Shown piece by piece: positions 15,505 through 17,038 of a stretch of 17,038 nt of DNA. Origin of the DNA: DASQDN01 sp035630195 (GTDB lineage Bacteria > Acidobacteriota > Terriglobia > Bryobacterales > Bryobacteraceae). The stretch covers positions 1-17,038 of the forward strand of contig DASQLD010000525.1 in the NCBI GenBank assembly GCA_035630195.1, read 5' to 3'. The notes below the pieces were generated by a model that was not told the origin of the DNA, searched no databases, and saw nothing but the letters and a program-made list of their open reading frames with translations. How positions within the stretch are numbered: the first letter of the stretch is position 1; each line of letters opens with the position of its first letter. A program made the translations under genes and the position numbers.

Positions 15505-17012
15505 GAAGCCAAATACTCCGGACGCTCGGAATCGAGCCGGGCAATTCCGGCGCATGCTACGGTCCATGGATCGAAGCCCCTTCAGGCGAACGGCTCACCT
15601 CCTATGACCCATCGGACGGCTCCGCGATCGCCGACGTCCTGATGGCCGTCGAGGAAGATTACGACGAAGTCGTCCACAACGCGCAGCAGGCATTTCTCAG
15701 GTGGCGGATGCTGCCGGCGCCGAAGCGCGGCCTTATCGTTCGCGAGATCGGCGAGGAGTTGCGCAGCGTTCGGAATGAACTCGGCGCTTTGGTGTCGATC
15801 GAGACCGGCAAGATCCTCCAGGAAGGTGTCGGCGAAGTGCAGGAAATGATCGACGTCGCGGACTTCGCCGTAGGACTTTCCCGGCAGCTATACGGACGAA
15901 CCATGCCGAGCGAACGTCCGATGCACCGCATGTACGAGCAGTGGCACCCACTCGGTGTGGTGGGAGTGATCAGCGCCTTTAACTTCCCAGTTGCCGTCTG
16001 GTCGTGGAATGCGTTGATCGCCGCAGTGTGCGGCGATTGCGTTGTCTGGAAGCCGTCACCGGAAACACCGCTGACCGCCATCGCAGTTCAGAAGATCTGC
16101 AATCGCGTGATGGAGCGCCACCGTTGGGAAGGCGTTTTCAACTTAACGGTCGGCGATGTCCCTTCCGTCGGCGAACGAATGCTCTCTGATCCCCGCATCC
16201 CTCTCGTGAGCGCGACCGGTTCTTGCGGAATGGGACGCCGCGTCGCCGAGGTCGTGGGAAAACGCCTCGGCCGGACACTTCTCGAATTGGGCGGGAACAA
16301 CGGCGTGATCGTTATGCCCGACGCAGACCTCGATATGGTGGTGCGCGCTGTCTTGTTCGGAGCAGTCGGCACGGCTGGTCAGCGATGCACCAGCATCCGC
16401 CGTCTGTTCGTTCACGAATCGGTAATCGACGCGCTCACCGAACGGCTCATCGCCGCCTATAAACAGGTGAAAATCGGACCGCCCCTCGACCCAGGCACGC
16501 TCGTCGGTCCGCTAATCAACCAGACTGCAGTCGATCGCATGCAGGAGGCGCTACGCTGGGCGGTCGAACAAGGCGGCGAAATCATCTGGGGCGGAAAGCC
16601 GCTCGGGGGGTGTTTTGTCGAGCCGGCTCTGGTTCGCGCAAATACTGCAATGTCCTTACTAAAGTCTGAGGTTTTTGCGCCGATACTTTACCTGATACGC
16701 TTCGAGAACATCGATGAAGCGATCGCCTGGCATAATGATGTGCCGCAGGGATTATCCTCGGCTATTTTTACGAGAAATTTAATCTCCACCGAGACATTCT
16801 TAAGTGCTCGGGGCAGTGACTGCGGCATAGCGAACGTCAACATCGGAACCAGCGGAGCTGAAATCGGTGGAGCGTTTGGTGGAGAGAAAGATACGGGCGG
16901 TGGACGTGAGTCGGGAAGTGACGCATGGAAGGCTTACATGCGCAGGCAAACAGTCACCATAAACTGGTCACAGGAACTACCCTTGGCCCAAGGGATAGAG
17001 TTTCCAATTTGA
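15501..17012 (+). CDS. ALDH7-type aldehyde dehydrogenase (alpha-aminoadipic semialdehyde dehydrogenase-like)
   Basis: A 503-residue NAD(P)+-dependent aldehyde dehydrogenase. It most resembles antiquitin/ALDH7A1, which oxidises alpha-aminoadipate-6-semialdehyde in lysine breakdown. Visible residues: oxyanion Asn161 in SAFNFPVAVWSWN; cofactor Lys184 in VVWKPSPETPLTA; SATGS (237-241); general base Glu262 in LLELGGNN; nucleophile Cys296 in TAGQRCTS. The C-terminal run NIGTSGAEIGGAFGGEK then TGGGRESGSDAWK (447-477) is diagnostic of the ALDH7 branch. The ATG at 15501 overlaps the amidohydrolase TGA (ATGA), so the two are translationally coupled; the frame is open upstream to 15429, but that part is antiquitin-unlike and overlaps the neighbour. 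Length is normal. The family assignment is strong; the substrate is inferred from the branch. No other lysine-catabolism gene is in view. Confidence 0.93.
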   Translation: MRSQILRTLGIEPGNSGACYGPWIEAPSGERLTSYDPSDGSAIADVLMAVEEDYDEVVHNAQQAFLRWRMLPAPKRGLIVREIGEELRSVRNELGALVSIETGKILQEGVGEVQEMIDVADFAVGLSRQLYGRTMPSERPMHRMYEQWHPLGVVGVISAFNFPVAVWSWNALIAAVCGDCVVWKPSPETPLTAIAVQKICNRVMERHRWEGVFNLTVGDVPSVGERMLSDPRIPLVSATGSCGMGRRVAEVVGKRLGRTLLELGGNNGVIVMPDADLDMVVRAVLFGAVGTAGQRCTSIRRLFVHESVIDALTERLIAAYKQVKIGPPLDPGTLVGPLINQTAVDRMQEALRWAVEQGGEIIWGGKPLGGCFVEPALVRANTAMSLLKSEVFAPILYLIRFENIDEAIAWHNDVPQGLSSAIFTRNLISTETFLSARGSDCGIANVNIGTSGAEIGGAFGGEKDTGGGRESGSDAWKAYMRRQTVTINWSQELPLAQGIEFPI

Positions 17013-17038
17013 GTATTTAACCAGTCGTCATCATTAAT

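Overview
The window looks like an acidobacterial chromosome, probably from the Solibacter/Bryobacter side of Acidobacteriota. Two things point there. The MacB/FtsX-type permease at 2472-4970 has the architecture and N-terminal signature of the acidobacterial duplicated orphan permeases (ADOP). The small protein at 10670-11281 carries an NGAKSNGP...NATRHGL N-terminus that I associate with multicopy hypothetical proteins of that phylum. This placement is inference from gene content; no rRNA gene is present. The DNA is moderately G+C-rich and coding density is high.

Layout, left to right. (1) The 3' part of malQ (4-alpha-glucanotransferase), whose start lies outside the window, runs convergently into a YkgJ-type cysteine-cluster protein gene (minus strand). 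(2) An ADOP permease gene (plus strand) follows, divergent from the YkgJ gene. (3) A roughly 630-bp stretch with no intact gene holds a short decayed copy of the 3' end of an ADOP gene and one good hairpin. (4) A two-gene minus-strand operon (5600-10542) is the highlight. It encodes a 1323-residue protein with two SIR2-like domains, an ABC/SMC-type ATPase and a complete seven-blade WD40 propeller inserted between the two halves of the ATPase. Its stop codon overlaps (ATGA) the start of a 324-residue HNH nuclease of the PtuB type. (5) A divergent small hypothetical gene (plus) overlaps the end of the next gene. (6) A Tat-exported PhoD-like phosphodiesterase and a class II DAHP synthase (both minus). 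(7) An amidohydrolase and an ALDH7-type aldehyde dehydrogenase (both plus), coupled by an ATGA overlap.

The operon in (4) reads as an anti-phage defence system related to Septu (PtuA ATPase plus PtuB HNH nuclease). It differs from textbook Septu in two ways: SIR2 modules are fused to the N-terminus of the ATPase, and a beta-propeller sits where this ATPase class normally has a coiled-coil or helical insertion. Both SIR2 domains lack the His normally needed for NAD+ hydrolysis (Ser in one, Tyr in the other). They may therefore bind rather than destroy NAD+ or a related nucleotide, leaving the HNH protein as the likely effector. The rest of the window is mostly housekeeping or metabolic: glucan metabolism, the first step of aromatic amino acid synthesis, phosphate-ester hydrolysis and semialdehyde oxidation.
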